Counted from the stretch's first letter, positions 1-9,402 are shown. The stretch: DNA of 64,000 nt from Methylomonas sp. MK1 (GCF_000365425.1 NZ_AQOV01000002.1:992001-1056000); one strand, 5' to 3'. Notes: a model not told the origin generated them from the sequence alone. Translations and numbers: made by a program.

Positions 1-1
1 C

Positions 2-670
2 GTCGCGTATTACCGGGTAGAAAAGGTGTTCGATGGCGATACTATCTTACTAAGCGACGGCCGGAAAGTCCGTTTTTTAGGGATCAATACGCCGGAGGTT
101 GCCGGTCGTAACAAGTCAGCCGAAGCCGGCGGCGAGCAGGCCAAGGCCTGGTTGAAGCAAAAGTTGGAGCAGCGGAAGGTATTCCTGCAAGGCGATGTGG
201 AAAAACAGGACAAATATCAGCGCACCTTGGCCTACGTGTTTACCGAAGACAAGGAGCATATCAATCTGGAGCTGGTGAAACGCGGTTTGGCGACGGTGAA
301 TATCTACCCGCCGAACTTCAAATATCTCGACACCTTGCTTGCGGCTCAGCGCAGTGCCGAGCAAGCCAGGCTGGGGATTTGGGGTGAAGAGGCCTATGCG
401 CCGCTGGCTGCGGAGCTGCTCGATGAAAATAATTATCAGGGCTGGAAGCGCCTGACCGGACGTATCCGCGGGGTCAAAAAGACCGCCAAACACAGTTATC
501 TGCAATTCTCCGATACGGTGTCCATTAGCGTGGAGCCAATATCTGCGGGGTTGTTTCCGCCGCTGGAAACCTATGTAGGCAAAGACGTGGAAGTGAGGGG
601 CTGGGTGAGACGCTCGAAACAGCGTTTTGCCTTGCAGGTCAGGCATCCGGCGGACATCGTGCTGCGCTGA
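2..670 (+). CDS. Thermonuclease-like (SNase fold) protein, 5' end cut off
   Basis: The frame is open to the left edge of the window, so the gene starts upstream; the first GTG at 26 lies inside the conserved V-F-D-G-D-T core and is not a credible start. The SNase family hallmarks are visible: the DGDT strand, R-F-L-G-I-N-T-P-E, the K-Y-x-R-T-L-A-Y-V segment and the late E-x-A-R-x-x-x-x-G-I-W motif. The last 80 residues after the SNase core look like a small OB-type beta domain. Known members are secreted or membrane-bound phosphodiesterases; any signal peptide would lie outside the window. Its 3' end converges with the next gene 16 bases away. Confidence 0.85.
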   Translation, partial: VAYYRVEKVFDGDTILLSDGRKVRFLGINTPEVAGRNKSAEAGGEQAKAWLKQKLEQRKVFLQGDVEKQDKYQRTLAYVFTEDKEHINLELVKRGLATVNIYPPNFKYLDTLLAAQRSAEQARLGIWGEEAYAPLAAELLDENNYQGWKRLTGRIRGVKKTAKHSYLQFSDTVSISVEPISAGLFPPLETYVGKDVEVRGWVRRSKQRFALQVRHPADIVLR

Positions 671-686
671 TGCGGCCCGTGTCAGG

Positions 687-998
687 CTAGTCTTCTTCCG
701 CAAATAAAGCCTGAATCATCAGCTTTTCTTCGTCGTTGAGGATATGCTCAGCCGAAAACCAGCGGGTGCGTTGAAACGGGATTTCCCGCTCCGCGTCGCG
801 CATTCCAGCGCGACGATCAATCTCGCGGCGCTCGGCGCGCCGGCGATCTAATACCCGTCGGTCTTGTTTTGGCCACAGCACATATTGTTGCTGAACGAAA
901 GCGATCCACTCCGCTGAGTTGAAGGCGAACGGATTAGTCCGACGTTCTTGCTGACGGCGCGCCCCTCGGCGGCGCGCCGAATCATCGCTAGTCATCAT
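687..998 (-). CDS. Hypothetical arginine-rich protein
   Basis: A protein of about 103 residues with no recognised family. It is strongly basic in two blocks (a run of R/Q after an S-A-R-R-R-G start region, then D-R-R-V-L-D-R-R-R-A-E-R-R-E), separated by a W-I-A-F-V-Q-Q-Q-Y-V-L-W-P segment, with an acidic C-terminus. The start is uncertain: I chose the tandem ATGs at 993-998 over the ATG at 1028; neither has a good ribosome binding site. The acidic/basic layout would suit a nucleic-acid or protein scaffold role, but that is guesswork. It is convergent with the nuclease gene. Confidence 0.5.
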   Translation of the reverse strand: MMTSDDSARRRGARRQQERRTNPFAFNSAEWIAFVQQQYVLWPKQDRRVLDRRRAERREIDRRAGMRDAEREIPFQRTRWFSAEHILNDEEKLMIQALFAEED

Positions 999-1469
999 AG
1001 TGGCTACCACTGACCTATGCCGCCGCATACACGAATGCTGTAGAGGACAACCGGCGAATTGATGTTGAAAAAATAGTTCCTAAATAACATTCGACCAAAA
1101 TAATAAACTTCCCAAGAAAATCTGAGTATTTAGGTCGGGATTTTAAATGCACTCGCCAAAATGCTCAATCAAACTTAATCCTCCGATGTCATATTACTGG
1201 ACAAAGTTCCCGGTAAACGCAGCAGTTGATCGTCCATAGTCAACAATTTGGGTGTCGAGCTAAAAATTCGGCTGCTATTACACTGCGGTTTTTTGTTTTG
1301 TAATAAGTTGTTGGTCCGACGAAAGGCCACTACACCGATGCCTAACCTGCAAAACGGCGTTGACATTGCTGATGGAAACCCGGGAGAAATTGTTGGCTAT
1401 GCCTTATTCCGCCGAATAAGGTAGGCCTGCAACAGCTTTTTTATGGCAAAGCCTTTGCTGTTTTGGCGG
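999..1469. other. Intergenic region with one strong hairpin
   Basis: No supportable gene on either strand; the short open frames lack a binding site and coding character. The one clear structure is a perfect 8-bp inverted repeat (1402-1409 and 1414-1421) with a 4-base loop. No T-tract follows it directly on either strand, so it is not a classical terminator. It could be an operator or a fragment of a dispersed palindromic repeat. Confidence 0.5.
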
Positions 1470-1664
1470 CTATGGAGCTATGCGCCATTCGCATCTGGAG
1501 AGCTCCGGGAACAATGTATTAATTAATAGCCGCGAATCAACCAAGCCTTTTTTCATCAGCGCAATCAATGTTTTATTAGTGGACCCAACCGGTACGACAG
1601 CCCACTCCTTAGGGCATTTATTCAGTAGGTTTTTTTGAGCGGTAGTAAGTTTTTCTCTAGCCAT
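1470..1664 (-). CDS. Small protein, winged-helix-like
   Basis: A 64-residue protein starting M-A-R-E-K-L-T-T-A-Q. The start at 1662-1664 is chosen because an AGGTG ribosome binding site sits just upstream; the frame stays open further upstream but without a binding site. The pattern L-T-x-x-Q-K-x-L-L, then a turn, then L-x-x-L-x-K-K-G-L-V-D and a late W-R resembles small winged-helix proteins that end in a beta hairpin, often found in mobile or phage-like gene sets. The family is not recognised and the DNA-binding idea is inference. Confidence 0.55.
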   Translation of the reverse strand: MAREKLTTAQKNLLNKCPKEWAVVPVGSTNKTLIALMKKGLVDSRLLINTLFPELSRCEWRIAP

Positions 1665-1880
1665 CGTTACACCTATTTTCGGATTTGGTATTGCTAACGA
1701 GTCTTGTATATGGGGTTTTACTTGACGTTGGCATACGTTAAGCCAAAAAACAGGATTTGTTAAATTAGTAATATTCATCAGGTCTATTAATAGCGTGCAT
1801 TTGGGGCTATCTATAATTATTAGGCTCCGCCGGCGTGGAAACAAGGATAGTGAAGGGCCTGACTAACGGGATAGATGCAC

Positions 1881-2489
1881 TCACAGTCGGCAGGCCTCAT
1901 AGATCCGGGCGAGTTCCAGCAGATTCGTCGCGCCGGTTTTCTCCATCACTTTGGCGCGGTGGATTTCAACCGTACGGTGACTAATGCCCAAGCGCCGGGC
2001 TATTTCTTTGTTGGTTAGGCCGGCCACCACCATCTCCATAATCTCCAGTTCACGTGAAGTCAGACCGCTTAGCCGATTACACTGCGCTTGTCCTTTTATG
2101 GCCTGTGCGTGAGTGTTGATTTCAATCTGTAGCGCTGCCTGTACCCTGTCGAGCAACAGATCGGTACTGACCGGCTTGGTGAGAAAATCAACAGCTCCCG
2201 CCTTCATCGCGCGCACCGTCATCGGTATGTCGCCATACGCGGTCAGAAAAATGATGGGTAGGTGGATGTGGCGGCGGATGAGTTCGGCTTGCAGCTCGTG
2301 ACCATCCAGTCCCGGCATGTTGACATCCAGCACCAGACAGCCGGGCTGGTCCGGGCAATAGCGTTCCAGAAAGCATTCGGCGCTGGCAAATGTTTGATAC
2401 GCGAGGCCCGCGGTTTCAAATACCAAACCCAGACTATCGCGGACCGCATCATCGTCGTCCACTACGAATACGCAGGGCTGAGTATTCAT
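1881..2489 (-). CDS. FixJ/NarL-type response regulator
   Basis: A 202-residue two-domain regulator. The N-terminal receiver has the acidic triplet in F-V-V-D-D-D-D, the phospho-aspartate in C-L-V-L-D-V-N-M-P-G, the switch threonine in F-L-T-A-Y and the lysine in L-T-K-P. The C-terminal LuxR-type helix-turn-helix begins L-T-S-R-E-L-E-I and includes G-L-T-N-K-E-I-A. I start it at M-N-T-Q-P: its ATG overlaps the TGA of the upstream kinase as ATGA, so the two are translationally coupled. It is the obvious output of that kinase. The 20 extra upstream residues in the same frame lie inside the kinase gene and are unlikely to be used. Confidence 0.92.
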   Translation of the reverse strand: MNTQPCVFVVDDDDAVRDSLGLVFETAGLAYQTFASAECFLERYCPDQPGCLVLDVNMPGLDGHELQAELIRRHIHLPIIFLTAYGDIPMTVRAMKAGAVDFLTKPVSTDLLLDRVQAALQIEINTHAQAIKGQAQCNRLSGLTSRELEIMEMVVAGLTNKEIARRLGISHRTVEIHRAKVMEKTGATNLLELARIYEACRL

Positions 2490-5400
2490 TTTGCAAACGG
2501 TAAGGTAAAGAACAGGCTCAGACCGTCGCCGACATTCCGCTCCGCCCACATATTGCCGCCATGGGCTTGAATCAAGGCGCGGCTGATGGCCAAGCCCATT
2601 CCCAGGCCCGCGGGTTTAGTCGAGTAAAAAGGTTGAAACAGGGTTTTCAGGGCAATGGCATCCGCCAAGCCTTTACCGCTGTCACAAACACAAACTATTG
2701 CCATATCAGGATCGTCGGCGTAACGGCCGGTGGTTACGCGCAATACCTCGGACAGCTTGCCGTGTTCCTGCATCGCTTCCAGACCATTGCTGATCAGATT
2801 GACCAGCACCTTTTGAATTTGCAGTGCATTGACCGTCGTCTGCGGTAAGTCGACAGCAAGGTCCAGTTCTATGTTAAACGTGTCTAAGGTTCTGTCGTTT
2901 TTTACAAATGCGCAGGCTTCTGTCACTAAAAAGTTAATATCGACCCGTTCGCCGACGGTCTCGGTTTTATTCAAATGGCTGAATAGCTGCCGTATGACTT
3001 CGCCGGCACGCTGAGCTTGTTGCACGCAGGCTTCCAACACGTGCTTGAGTTTTTGCGCATCCGGTTTTTCTGATTGGTATAGGCGCAACGCCACATCGGC
3101 ATACGAGGAAATGGCGGCCAGGGGTTGGTTAAGTTCGTGGGCAATCGCCGCTATCGTCTGTGTCGCCAGCGATACCCGAAATGACTGTTCCATCCGATTT
3201 CGGCGTTCGCTCAATTCCCGGGTCAATTTGTAGTCGGTGATGTCGAAATTGATGCCCAGCAGTCGATAAGGCCGGTTATTTTTGTCGTGCAATAAGCTGC
3301 CGCGCGTATGGATCCAGCGATAGGAGCCATTCTTGTGGCGCAAGCGGAATTCCAGTTCGTAAGCCGACTGATGGCCGGCGAGATAGTCTTCGGTGCTTGC
3401 CAAGACCCATGCCCGATCATCCGGATGCAATCGAGATTCCCATTCTTCCCAGCGGTTTAGCAACTCATGATCGTCAAAACCGATTTGCCGTTTCCATTCC
3501 GGCGAGAGAAATAAGGTTTGCGACACTAAGTCCCAGTCCCAATAACCGGCGTTCACTTCGTCGATGATCAGCGCCAGACGGGTCTCGGTATGCCGCAATT
3601 CCGCGTGGGTGCGCTTCAGTTCGGTAATGTCTACATGGGTAATAATCATGCCCTGGAAACCTTGGGTAATACGTTTGGCATGCATCATAAACCATAGCTC
3701 GCCAAGCGCGGTCCGACACGGATATTCCATCATAAATTCCGGCTGATGCCCCGCTATCAGGCTTTCAAGACCGGTCAAAGCCTTCTGCGCGTCCCGGTCG
3801 CCTGCTGCCGACGAACGACGGCAAACCTCAAGGTAGTTGGCGCCTTCCGACAATTGACTGGACGAACCGCCGTTCTCGATAGCAAAGCAATCCCAAGGCG
3901 TGTTGACTGTAGTCACCAAGCCGCTATCATCCAGCACTGCCACATGCGCGGGCAGTGAATTCAAAATACAGCGCACGAAAGCCTCGCTGCGGCGCAGGGC
4001 GTCATCAGCCACTTTGAGCGGAGTAATGTCCAAAAATGCCCCGACGGCCCCGCGCGGTTGACCCTTATCGTCCAGCAATGGCGATGCATTGGACACCACG
4101 GTAATGACTTTGCCGTCCGGGCGGACTATATCCAGAGTCTCGTCGGTCACCACTTCTCCCCGGCAAGCACGCTGGATCGGCAGATCCTCGGCGGCCAACG
4201 GATAGCCGTTTTGCAATACCGTGATGGCCGGCGGGTTCCCGCTGGACAGCGATAGTTCCGAGGTAGGGGGTAAGCCTAACATTTGCTCATTAGCCCGATT
4301 TCCGCGGATATGTTGCCCGCTATTGTCGCCGGCGATGGCGAGTCCAATGGGTACCGTGTTGTAAATAACCTGCATTTCCTCCACGCGGCGCTGCAAGCGT
4401 TGGTTCAATAGGGCAATTTTCTGCTCGGACTGTTTGCGCTCTTCGATGTCGATAACATGCACCACAATACCTTTCCGCCGTCCTGTTTCATCAGCATTAG
4501 GAATATAGGTCGCATGCACCCAGCGGGGTTTGCCGCTGCCATAGGGGATTTGTTGATCAAAGCTCACCTGCTCGCCCGCTAATGCCCGTTCCAGATACGG
4601 GCGGACGATGTCCCACGCCGAGACACCCAGAATATCCGGCACGGTGCGGCCGATAACCTGTTCCGGAGAGATGCCGAACCAGCGTTCGTAAGTCGCATTC
4701 ACGCGCACATAGCGAAAATCGACATCCAAATAGGCGATCAGCGCCGGCGTGGCATCCATGATCAGTTGCAGTTCCCTATCCTGATCGCGGTATACCGATT
4801 CAGCCTGTTTTCGCGCGGTAATATCTTGAAGATAGCCATGCCATAAAATGCTGCCGCCCTGTTCACGCATCGGCATGGAATGCCCTTCTATCCAGATTTC
4901 GCCTTTACTGGGATGTTGGTAGCGGAAGGTGTCGCGCCAAGGTTCAAGGCTGCGCGCCGATTCGCTGATGGTTTCGTTGATAAGTTTGATGTCGTCGGGA
5001 TGAACTCTGGCAAATACCGGACTAAAGTCCTCGGCCACCGCTTCGGGAGCCAGTCCGTACAGGGATTCAAGCGCCTGACTGGCATAAGGCATGCTGGCTG
5101 AACCATCCGCAGCCAAACGGAACGAACAAATAACGCCGGGTACGGAAGCCGCCACTTTGGACAGTTGATCCTGCAAATGACGTCCGGCTTGCAGGAGGCT
5201 GCGCCCGTCCGCATCGCGCAGAATGAGGGAATACAAGGTTTGCCCGCCAGTGTCTATCTCGGAAATGACGGCTTCCATCGGAAATTCTTCGCCGTTAGCG
5301 CGCACACCGGTCACTGTGAGAAGTTCGTTCGCCAGATGATCGCTAGCGTCTCCCGATTTTGGTGCTGAATAAATTGCCGGAAAACCAGCCGGAATAAAGT

Positions 5401-6124
5401 GTTCGATAGCGTCGCCAATGGCTTGATCCGCGCGGCAGCCGAACAGGTTGCCGGCTGCGGGATTGAATAATACGATACGGTATTTTGCGTCGATGCAGAC
5501 GATTGCATCCCGCGCCGATTGTATAAGCGCCGCGCACAGCGTCGGGCTTTGCGCCTGCACCGATGATTCTGCTTGTGTTTGTCGAGTGAGGTCGGTGAGG
5601 GTAATGCGCAGTTCCGGCTGGTCGGCGAGATCGGTGACCATTAGGCAGTCGAGTCTGGCAGGAAATGCAGTGTTGTCGCCACGCAGCATGTGCAATTCGC
5701 AAGATTGATTTTCTCTGCTTTGCTGAATCTGCAATAAACGCCTTTGCCAAAAATCGCGGCTCTGATCGGCAATCAAGTTTGAAAAATCACGGCCAATTAC
5801 GTTTTGGCACTCAACACCCAACAATGCCGCGGCGGCGAGGTTTATGGCGGATATTAGATGGTCCGGGCTGAGTGTGAGGTAGGCGAGCGGGGCGAAATCG
5901 TAAAGATGCTGGAAGCGGTCTCGCGACTGCTGAAGTGTATGTTGGGCCTGAAGCAGCGATTGATTTTGGGTCTCTAATTCAATCTGACGCACTTGCAGTT
6001 CTTGCAAGATTGTCTCTGGAGCATCCTGGGAACAGGAGGTTTTTTTTGAGTTTGGGTGTCTGTTCTCCACTTCTGGTCTAAATGGACTTGCAGTGTTTGC
6101 AGACTTGTAACGCTCGTCAGTCAT
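2486..6124 (-). CDS. Multi-PAS sensor histidine kinase (FixL/TodS class)
   Basis: A 1212-residue soluble kinase with no membrane segment. I count about seven PAS modules, beginning near residues 70, 205, 325, 450, 585, 705 and 840, several with a trailing PAC motif such as W-I-H-T-R-G-S. The phospho-acceptor box reads A-I-A-H-E-L-N-Q-P-L, the FixL-type signature. The ATPase domain follows with an N box (N-L-I-S-N-G-L-E-A), D-S-G-K-G and G-M-G-L-A-I. It overlaps the FixJ-type gene by 4 bases. The array suggests cytoplasmic sensing of redox state, gas or a small ligand; I see no heme-binding signature strong enough to name the signal. Confidence 0.93.
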   Translation of the reverse strand: MTDERYKSANTASPFRPEVENRHPNSKKTSCSQDAPETILQELQVRQIELETQNQSLLQAQHTLQQSRDRFQHLYDFAPLAYLTLSPDHLISAINLAAAALLGVECQNVIGRDFSNLIADQSRDFWQRRLLQIQQSRENQSCELHMLRGDNTAFPARLDCLMVTDLADQPELRITLTDLTRQTQAESSVQAQSPTLCAALIQSARDAIVCIDAKYRIVLFNPAAGNLFGCRADQAIGDAIEHFIPAGFPAIYSAPKSGDASDHLANELLTVTGVRANGEEFPMEAVISEIDTGGQTLYSLILRDADGRSLLQAGRHLQDQLSKVAASVPGVICSFRLAADGSASMPYASQALESLYGLAPEAVAEDFSPVFARVHPDDIKLINETISESARSLEPWRDTFRYQHPSKGEIWIEGHSMPMREQGGSILWHGYLQDITARKQAESVYRDQDRELQLIMDATPALIAYLDVDFRYVRVNATYERWFGISPEQVIGRTVPDILGVSAWDIVRPYLERALAGEQVSFDQQIPYGSGKPRWVHATYIPNADETGRRKGIVVHVIDIEERKQSEQKIALLNQRLQRRVEEMQVIYNTVPIGLAIAGDNSGQHIRGNRANEQMLGLPPTSELSLSSGNPPAITVLQNGYPLAAEDLPIQRACRGEVVTDETLDIVRPDGKVITVVSNASPLLDDKGQPRGAVGAFLDITPLKVADDALRRSEAFVRCILNSLPAHVAVLDDSGLVTTVNTPWDCFAIENGGSSSQLSEGANYLEVCRRSSAAGDRDAQKALTGLESLIAGHQPEFMMEYPCRTALGELWFMMHAKRITQGFQGMIITHVDITELKRTHAELRHTETRLALIIDEVNAGYWDWDLVSQTLFLSPEWKRQIGFDDHELLNRWEEWESRLHPDDRAWVLASTEDYLAGHQSAYELEFRLRHKNGSYRWIHTRGSLLHDKNNRPYRLLGINFDITDYKLTRELSERRNRMEQSFRVSLATQTIAAIAHELNQPLAAISSYADVALRLYQSEKPDAQKLKHVLEACVQQAQRAGEVIRQLFSHLNKTETVGERVDINFLVTEACAFVKNDRTLDTFNIELDLAVDLPQTTVNALQIQKVLVNLISNGLEAMQEHGKLSEVLRVTTGRYADDPDMAIVCVCDSGKGLADAIALKTLFQPFYSTKPAGLGMGLAISRALIQAHGGNMWAERNVGDGLSLFFTLPFAK

Positions 6125-6620
6125 GAGTCATCTTCCAGTTGGGATAGCATTGAGACCGCTTCGGGCTTATCTTCGATGGGTGTCACTCAAGCAGTATTGT
6201 GCGGATGTGGGTAGCCGGTAAGCCCTGTTTCGGCAACAGAGGGCGTTAGCAACCGGGTTTTTATCCGGCCATAGCCGAAATAGCCAGCCTTAGTTTGTGA
6301 TGAGCTATGCATGGACTTGGCTTCTTGCCCCAGTTCGCGAAGAAGTATGCTGGCGAAAAATTGACCCTGTCAAACTTATCTTCAATGCTCGGTCGCTTTT
6401 GCCCATTTGCAACTTTCAGCGAATTCGCTCCGCAGTGTTTACAGCTTGGCGAGTATAGGGAATCTGCGGGCAAGGTGAATAATCAGATTTCCGCCTAAGT
6501 AGCAGTACGTATTTTTACCGGATAGCCGCTGTGTTAAAACGCGCCATGTTGGTATGGATTTCCCGTTTCAGCAATATGAATACCTGATGCAGCCCTCGCC
6601 AAACAATCCGGAAATAACTG
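6125..6620. other. Intergenic region between divergent signalling genes
   Basis: About 500 bases without a convincing gene. It must hold the promoters of the multi-PAS kinase (minus) and the Crp-type regulator (plus). An imperfect hairpin sits at 6222-6244 (GCCCTGTT pairing with AACAGAGGGC, two-base bulge). Two overlapping open frames on opposite strands at 6261-6498 have no binding site. One encodes an isolated C-K-H-C motif and could be debris of a lost gene. Confidence 0.5.
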
Positions 6621-7433
6621 ATGAGTGAAATGGACCAGCCAAGACAAAACCAGCTACTCGCCATGCTGCCCGAAGCCAATTACGCGTACGTTTCAAAACT
6701 ACTGGAACGGGTTGAAATGCGTTGCGGCGATGTGCTCTGTGAACCGGATGAATCACTGCGTTATGTCTATTTTCCAGTCACCGGCGTGATAGCCAAGCTT
6801 TACTTTACTGAGAATGGCGCCTCCAGCGAACTGGCCTTGATCGGCAACGAAGGCATGCTGGGCATTTCGCTGTTCATGGGTGGGGAATCCATGCCGCATC
6901 AAGCTGTCGTGGTCATACCGGGCTATGCCTATCGTTTGCGCAGGAGTCTATTTGAGGAGGAAATTGAACGGATAGGTGGACAGCGTAGCGGCGCGTTACA
7001 TGGCATGTTACTCCGCTATACCCAGGCATTGATTACGCATATGACGCAGATAGCCGCCTGCAACCGGCACCATTCAATTGATCAACAATTCTCGCGCTGG
7101 CTGTTGATGATCCTGGACCGGCAGATTGGGAGCGAGATAGCGATAACGCAACAATCCATCGCCACCCTGTTGGGCGTGCGCCGCGAAGGCATCACCGAGG
7201 CTGCCGGGAAATTACAGCAAGCCGGGGTGATTCGGTATTGCCGTGGGCACATCAGCGTGCTGGAGCGCGCCGGCCTGGAAGCGCAAAGTTGCGAGTGTTA
7301 CCAGGTCATCAAAAACGAGTTTGCTCGGCTAGTGGCTATTAGCGCTAAGCTGTCGCCGCTGTCCAAACCTATTACTGCAATAACGTCTTATGGACATGTC
7401 AAAGATCTCAGGAAGCGCTACGCGTTTGGCTGA
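6621..7433 (+). CDS. Crp/Fnr family transcriptional regulator
   Basis: A 270-residue protein with an N-terminal cyclic-nucleotide-binding-like beta barrel (about residues 20-130; note V-Y-F-P-V-T-G-V-I and E-L-A-L-I-G-N-E-G) and a C-terminal Crp-type helix-turn-helix around I-T-Q-Q-S-I-A-T-L-L-G-V-R-R-E-G-I-T. It lacks the FNR cysteine cluster and the canonical cAMP pocket arginine motif is not evident, so the effector is unknown. The barrel style is common in proteobacterial regulators of unknown ligand. It stands alone between the PAS kinase and the diguanylate cyclase. Confidence 0.88.
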   Translation: MSEMDQPRQNQLLAMLPEANYAYVSKLLERVEMRCGDVLCEPDESLRYVYFPVTGVIAKLYFTENGASSELALIGNEGMLGISLFMGGESMPHQAVVVIPGYAYRLRRSLFEEEIERIGGQRSGALHGMLLRYTQALITHMTQIAACNRHHSIDQQFSRWLLMILDRQIGSEIAITQQSIATLLGVRREGITEAAGKLQQAGVIRYCRGHISVLERAGLEAQSCECYQVIKNEFARLVAISAKLSPLSKPITAITSYGHVKDLRKRYAFG

Positions 7434-7452
7434 TAAAGTCTACCGGCGCTGA

Positions 7453-7521
7453 AAAATCGCCCCGTGATTTTGTCTGGTCACTCAGGCTATTGAAACCCAG
7501 TCACCGATAGGGGGCGATTTT
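7453..7521 (+). promoter_or_regulatory. Inverted repeat that can mask a ribosome binding site
   Basis: An 11-base sequence at 7453-7463 (AAAATCGCCCC) is perfectly complementary to 7511-7521, which ends directly against the ATG at 7522. The downstream arm contains most of the AGGGGG ribosome binding site of the GGDEF gene. Folding of the leader would therefore hide the binding site. The 47-base loop lacks the conserved core of known c-di-GMP riboswitches. Confidence 0.5.
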
Positions 7522-9402
7522 ATGAACACTGCATCAGCCAAAGCCAATAGCTGCTTACTAGTTATGGACTACGATCCTGCCAATCGGATGGCTAACAAAC
7601 ATTCCTTAGCGGCGTTTCAAGATCACGATTCGGTATTTTGCGAGGAAGAACCCAGTCATCACGGTCTCAAACTCGCTGAAGACCGTCAGCCCGAACGAAT
7701 GCGCTGGGACCGGCAATTACCCGATATGCTGGACACTGGCAACTTCGCTGATCAAGCGGAAACGGTCAAACAGGCTAAGGTGTCCATCCTGATGCAGATA
7801 GCATCGGATGATGCGGCCTTTGTCGCGGACAAATCTGATGACTGCACTAGCAACGCGGACGCCGAATCGCCCACTGAAGTTTGCCGAATGCAGCATGAAC
7901 AACAAATGCTTGCGGAGAAGACCGAAGCCCTGGATCAATTGCGTGAGGCGGAAGCTAAGTACCGGAGCTTGGTAGAACAAATGCCGGTCATCACCTATAT
8001 CGCATCGCTGGAAACGCCGGTAAAGCTGTTATATGTCAGCCCGCAAATTTCTCAATTGGGCTATACCCAGCAAGATTGGCTTGATGATCCGCAAGGTTTG
8101 CTTAAGCAGGTGCATCCGGACGATCTGGCCGTGACCGTGGAAGCCTACGCCTATACCTATGAACATCATGCGCCTTTGCGATGCGAATACCGATTACGCA
8201 ATCACGACGGACACCATCGCTGGTTTCTGGACGAAGCCAATGTGGTGCGGAATGAAGCTGGCGATAGTTTGTTTCTGCAGGGTGTGCTTGTGGACATTAC
8301 CAAAGACAAGGAAACCGAGCAGGAACTGAGCTATTACCGGCAACGCCTGGAGGAACTGGTATTTAAGCGTACGGAACAACTGGAAAAACAATGCGCGATC
8401 CTCAAGTCCGCCAATGCCAGCCTTGACGCCACCTTAGTTAAGCTCAAACACGCCAATACCGAGGCGCGCAACAGCGAGAGGCGCTTTCGCTTACTGCTGG
8501 ACTCGGCCGGCGAAGGTATTGTCGGTCTGGATGCGAATGGTCGTTGCAGCTTCGTTAACCGGGCCGCGTTGCAAATGTTGGGTTATTCCGAAGAAGACGC
8601 TCTGGGGCAAGACATAATCACCATGCTAGCTGACGATTTAACACTAGCCCTGGAAGCTCTCAGGTCGCCCGATCTTGCCCGCGATATAGCCGCTCAGCGC
8701 AGTGTCGCCAGTTTTAAGCGCAAGGATGGCGGTTCACTTCCGGTCGAATATTCGTTTTATCCGGTCGCGCTGGATGGATTTGTCGACAGCGTGGTGCTGG
8801 TGTTTTGGGACATGTCCGCATCTCACACCAAAATTCGGAGTTTGGCCTATCAGGCCAGTCACGATCCTTTGACTGGACTAGTCAATCGGACAGCCTTCGA
8901 ACAACGTGTGGCCAGAGTATTGGCCAGTGCCCGCCCCGGCTATTTTCAACACGCGCTTTGTTATATCGACCTGGATCATTTCAAGCAGGTTAACGATACC
9001 TGCGGACACGCAGCCGGGGACGAATTATTGCGCAGAATAAGTGCCGTTTTGTCCTCCAAACTGCGGCAACGCGACACTCTGGCCCGGCTGGGCGGTGACG
9101 AGTTCGCGTTGTTGCTGGAACACACCACACTTGACCAGGCACGCAATATCGCCCATGAACTCTGCGACAGCCTACGCAATTTCAAATTTAACTGGGGGGG
9201 TACCGAATTTACCGTTAGCGCCAGTATCGGAGTAGCCGCGGTGACCTGTACTGTTCGAGATGTTGATGAGTTTTTAAATAACGCCGACAGCGCGTGTTAC
9301 CGAGCCAAAGAAAAAGGCCGTAATCAGGTACATGTGTTTTTACCCGACAATGTCGAGCGCCTCAATCAATTCGGCCAATGGAAAGCTTATGGATTTTGCT
9401 AA
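7522..9402 (+). CDS. Diguanylate cyclase with decayed receiver and two PAS domains
   Basis: A 626-residue soluble protein. The first 115 residues align by eye with a receiver domain (L-L-V-M-D-Y-D-P-A-N; W-D-R-Q-L-P-D-M; A-S-D-D-A-A-F-V), but one acidic-pocket residue is lost and the switch Thr and K-P turn are unrecognisable. A PAS domain follows at about 145-265 (with V-H-P-D-D-L), then a coiled coil, a second PAS at about 320-440, and a full GGDEF domain. The active-site motif R-L-G-G-D-E-F is intact, and an RxxD inhibitory site (R-Q-R-D) sits five residues before it. Expected activity: synthesis of c-di-GMP from two GTP, subject to product inhibition. No EAL domain. Confidence 0.92.
   Translation: MNTASAKANSCLLVMDYDPANRMANKHSLAAFQDHDSVFCEEEPSHHGLKLAEDRQPERMRWDRQLPDMLDTGNFADQAETVKQAKVSILMQIASDDAAFVADKSDDCTSNADAESPTEVCRMQHEQQMLAEKTEALDQLREAEAKYRSLVEQMPVITYIASLETPVKLLYVSPQISQLGYTQQDWLDDPQGLLKQVHPDDLAVTVEAYAYTYEHHAPLRCEYRLRNHDGHHRWFLDEANVVRNEAGDSLFLQGVLVDITKDKETEQELSYYRQRLEELVFKRTEQLEKQCAILKSANASLDATLVKLKHANTEARNSERRFRLLLDSAGEGIVGLDANGRCSFVNRAALQMLGYSEEDALGQDIITMLADDLTLALEALRSPDLARDIAAQRSVASFKRKDGGSLPVEYSFYPVALDGFVDSVVLVFWDMSASHTKIRSLAYQASHDPLTGLVNRTAFEQRVARVLASARPGYFQHALCYIDLDHFKQVNDTCGHAAGDELLRRISAVLSSKLRQRDTLARLGGDEFALLLEHTTLDQARNIAHELCDSLRNFKFNWGGTEFTVSASIGVAAVTCTVRDVDEFLNNADSACYRAKEKGRNQVHVFLPDNVERLNQFGQWKAYGFC

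Noticed and set aside
1175..1366. A 63-codon minus-strand open frame
   Set aside because: No binding site, no coding character, and no relation to neighbouring genes.
6261..6498. Two open frames of 60-70 codons on opposite strands, one with a C-K-H-C motif
   Set aside because: Neither has a ribosome binding site, and they are mirror images of the same DNA; only described as possible gene debris.
7434..7521. A c-di-GMP (GEMM) riboswitch before the GGDEF gene
   Set aside because: The conserved riboswitch core is not present; only a simple inverted repeat is visible.
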